Assembly: GCA_963665045.2 (NCBI GenBank) | Contig: CAXXJQ010000003.1 | Location: forward strand, 1,467,343 to 1,531,342 | Length of the DNA stretch: 64,000 nt | Reading direction: 5' to 3' | DNA from: JAFGRU01 sp016934985 | Lineage (GTDB): Bacteria; Desulfobacterota; Desulfuromonadia; Desulfuromonadales; JAAYDE01 | Shown here: positions 63,110-64,000 of the stretch, piece after piece | How the letters are laid out: each line of letters opens with the position of its first letter | How positions within the stretch are numbered: position 1 is the first letter of the stretch | Position numbers and translations under genes: made by a program | Notes under the pieces: generated by a model | Database searches by the model: none | Seen by the model: only the letters and a program-made list of their open reading frames with translations | Told to the model about the DNA's origin: nothing

Positions 63110-64000
63110 CTATACAGTGGAATCTATATTTGCTGTCGCCGTGGACCAAACAACCTCAAGTATCGGAACATCCCAGTTGTCGACCTTCAGCAAGGCCTTA
63201 TAAGCGGGGTCCTTTACATCATCAGATCGGCGTTCAATCATGGCAAGCACTTTAACGGACTCAATCTGACCCAGGGAAGGCCCCCACTGTCCCTTGGCGC
63301 TTTTTGACAAGCTCGCAACGGGATAACCTCCCTCGCTACAAATTTCCAACTTGTCGCTGGAGCATTTGAGTTGGACTAGGTCGCCGACATTGATCTTTTC
63401 CAGATGCTGGTGCACAGGATTCGACACTGCCATCCGCCCAGCGAAATCGAGAAAAACATCCGTCATGCCGAAGATGTCGTAACGTCGCAGTAAAACGTTT
63501 TCCGGAATGGTCTTTTCTCCCGGCGGGAGAACCACAAGCTGCTCCCCATTCAACTTCTTCTGTAAAACATCAACAAACGGGTTTTGCTCATCTCTGCGCC
63601 GGAAAAAGCTAAGCGTCTGCCTGGCGCGGGTCATGCCGACATAATAGACACGGCGTTCTTCTTCTTCCGCGTCTTTGCGAGGATTCCATCCCCCATCGGC
63701 AATAAAAACGTGATCAAACTCCGTCCCTTTGGCGAAATGAACCGTGCTGAGGAAAACTCCCCGCCCCATGAAACGATCACGTTTTTGTTCAGCCAAAGCC
63801 TCCCAAAGATAGTCGATCGCCTGCTGCACCGGAAGCTCAGAGTTCCCGGACTCGGCATGCCACGTTTGCAGACAGGTCAAAAGCAGGCCCCACCAGGGGT
63901 GCTGAGAGGAAGCCCTGGTTCCTGCTGCGTCAACGAGCAGGCTTTCCAGTTCCGTTGCCCGCTTCAGATCTTGGCGTAAAGGTGCAAGCCTCGCGAAAAA
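63110..64000 (-). CDS. Superfamily 1 (UvrD-like) helicase, C-terminal part, cut by window edge
   Basis: The visible 296 residues are the C-terminal part of a larger helicase; the frame is open to the window edge. The motifs are FLSTVHFAKGTEFDHVFI (motif V region) and EEERRVYYVGMTRARQTLSFF (motif VI), the UvrD C-terminal signatures. A ~150-residue tail follows with GDLVQLKCSSDKLEI, perhaps an SH3-like fold. Such C-domains occur in UvrD/Rep and in RecQ-fusion proteins, and the missing N-terminal part will decide between them. Any TTG or ATG near 63880 is internal. Confidence 0.85.
   Translation of the reverse strand, partial: FFARLAPLRQDLKRATELESLLVDAAGTRASSQHPWWGLLLTCLQTWHAESGNSELPVQQAIDYLWEALAEQKRDRFMGRGVFLSTVHFAKGTEFDHVFIADGGWNPRKDAEEEERRVYYVGMTRARQTLSFFRRRDEQNPFVDVLQKKLNGEQLVVLPPGEKTIPENVLLRRYDIFGMTDVFLDFAGRMAVSNPVHQHLEKINVGDLVQLKCSSDKLEICSEGGYPVASLSKSAKGQWGPSLGQIESVKVLAMIERRSDDVKDPAYKALLKVDNWDVPILEVVWSTATANIDSTV

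Noticed and set aside
62847..63203. 118-residue rightward ORF overlapping the helicase
   Set aside because: It overlaps a strong helicase frame by about 94 bp and lacks a start signal.
1..64000. tRNA, rRNA or CRISPR loci
   Set aside because: I found no T-loop/acceptor pairing, ribosomal sequence or regularly spaced repeats on either strand.

Overview
The window reads as chromosome from an anaerobic, Gram-negative bacterium of moderate G+C, most like the Desulfuromonadia (Geobacter/Desulfuromonas/Pelobacter relatives). Three things suggest this. The ribonucleotide reductase is the oxygen-sensitive class III type. There are lipid A synthesis, lipoprotein and L,D-transpeptidase genes. The sensor kinases are large and carry PocR, PAS and Cache domains. 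The taxonomic placement is inference from gene content. No rRNA, tRNA or CRISPR array was seen.

Layout. 0-5 kb: a signal peptidase I cut by the window edge, then nrdD, a 52-residue glycyl-radical ORF and nrdG, all leftward, with two candidate NrdR boxes 31 bp apart upstream. 4.6-8.9 kb: a nickel uptake locus (nikR, nikK-like, cbiM/nikM, nikL-like, cbiQ, cbiO). 8.9-16.9 kb: an L,D-transpeptidase, a small lipoprotein, then leftward operons amidase-rph-rdgB and TPR-SLOG-DHH, and tenA. 16.9-17.8 kb: a hairpin-rich noncoding gap with a strong terminator. 17.8-22.1 kb: exonuclease, acyl-ACP thioesterase, HtpX-like protease, SIMPL protein and LysE exporter. 22.15-24.08 kb: an intact IS1634-type insertion sequence with 17-bp inverted ends and a TTAAG target duplication.

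24.2-35 kb: mostly leftward envelope and housekeeping genes. These are a lipoprotein carbonic anhydrase, rhodanese, a second L,D-transpeptidase, lytic transglycosylase, SlyD, DoxX, a pesticin-like muramidase next to an LprI-type lysozyme-inhibitor homologue, a glutamine amidotransferase, a hydrolase, a 43-residue cysteine-rich ORF and threonine aldolase. 35-50 kb: a PocR/PAS histidine kinase, lpxH, a YihY membrane protein, an M16 protease pair with a YkgJ protein, lon, pfkA, a DUF1275 protein and a membrane TPR protein. 50-64 kb: a Cache/HAMP/PAS hybrid kinase, a G+C-rich Fbp-type ABC transporter operon, a peptidoglycan-binding/KAP NTPase fusion, a VOC protein, a DUF3024 protein and the C-terminal end of a UvrD-like helicase.

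The most striking observation is the class III ribonucleotide reductase. The large subunit stops in the middle of its C-terminal zinc motif. The glycyl-radical segment, with a cysteine that would align to the missing zinc ligand, is a separate small gene with its own ribosome binding site, overlapping the activase gene. Next in interest are the KAP NTPase with an N-terminal peptidoglycan-binding domain, the muramidase/LprI pair, a two-copy intergenic repeat with inverted ends, and the structured noncoding gap at 17 kb.
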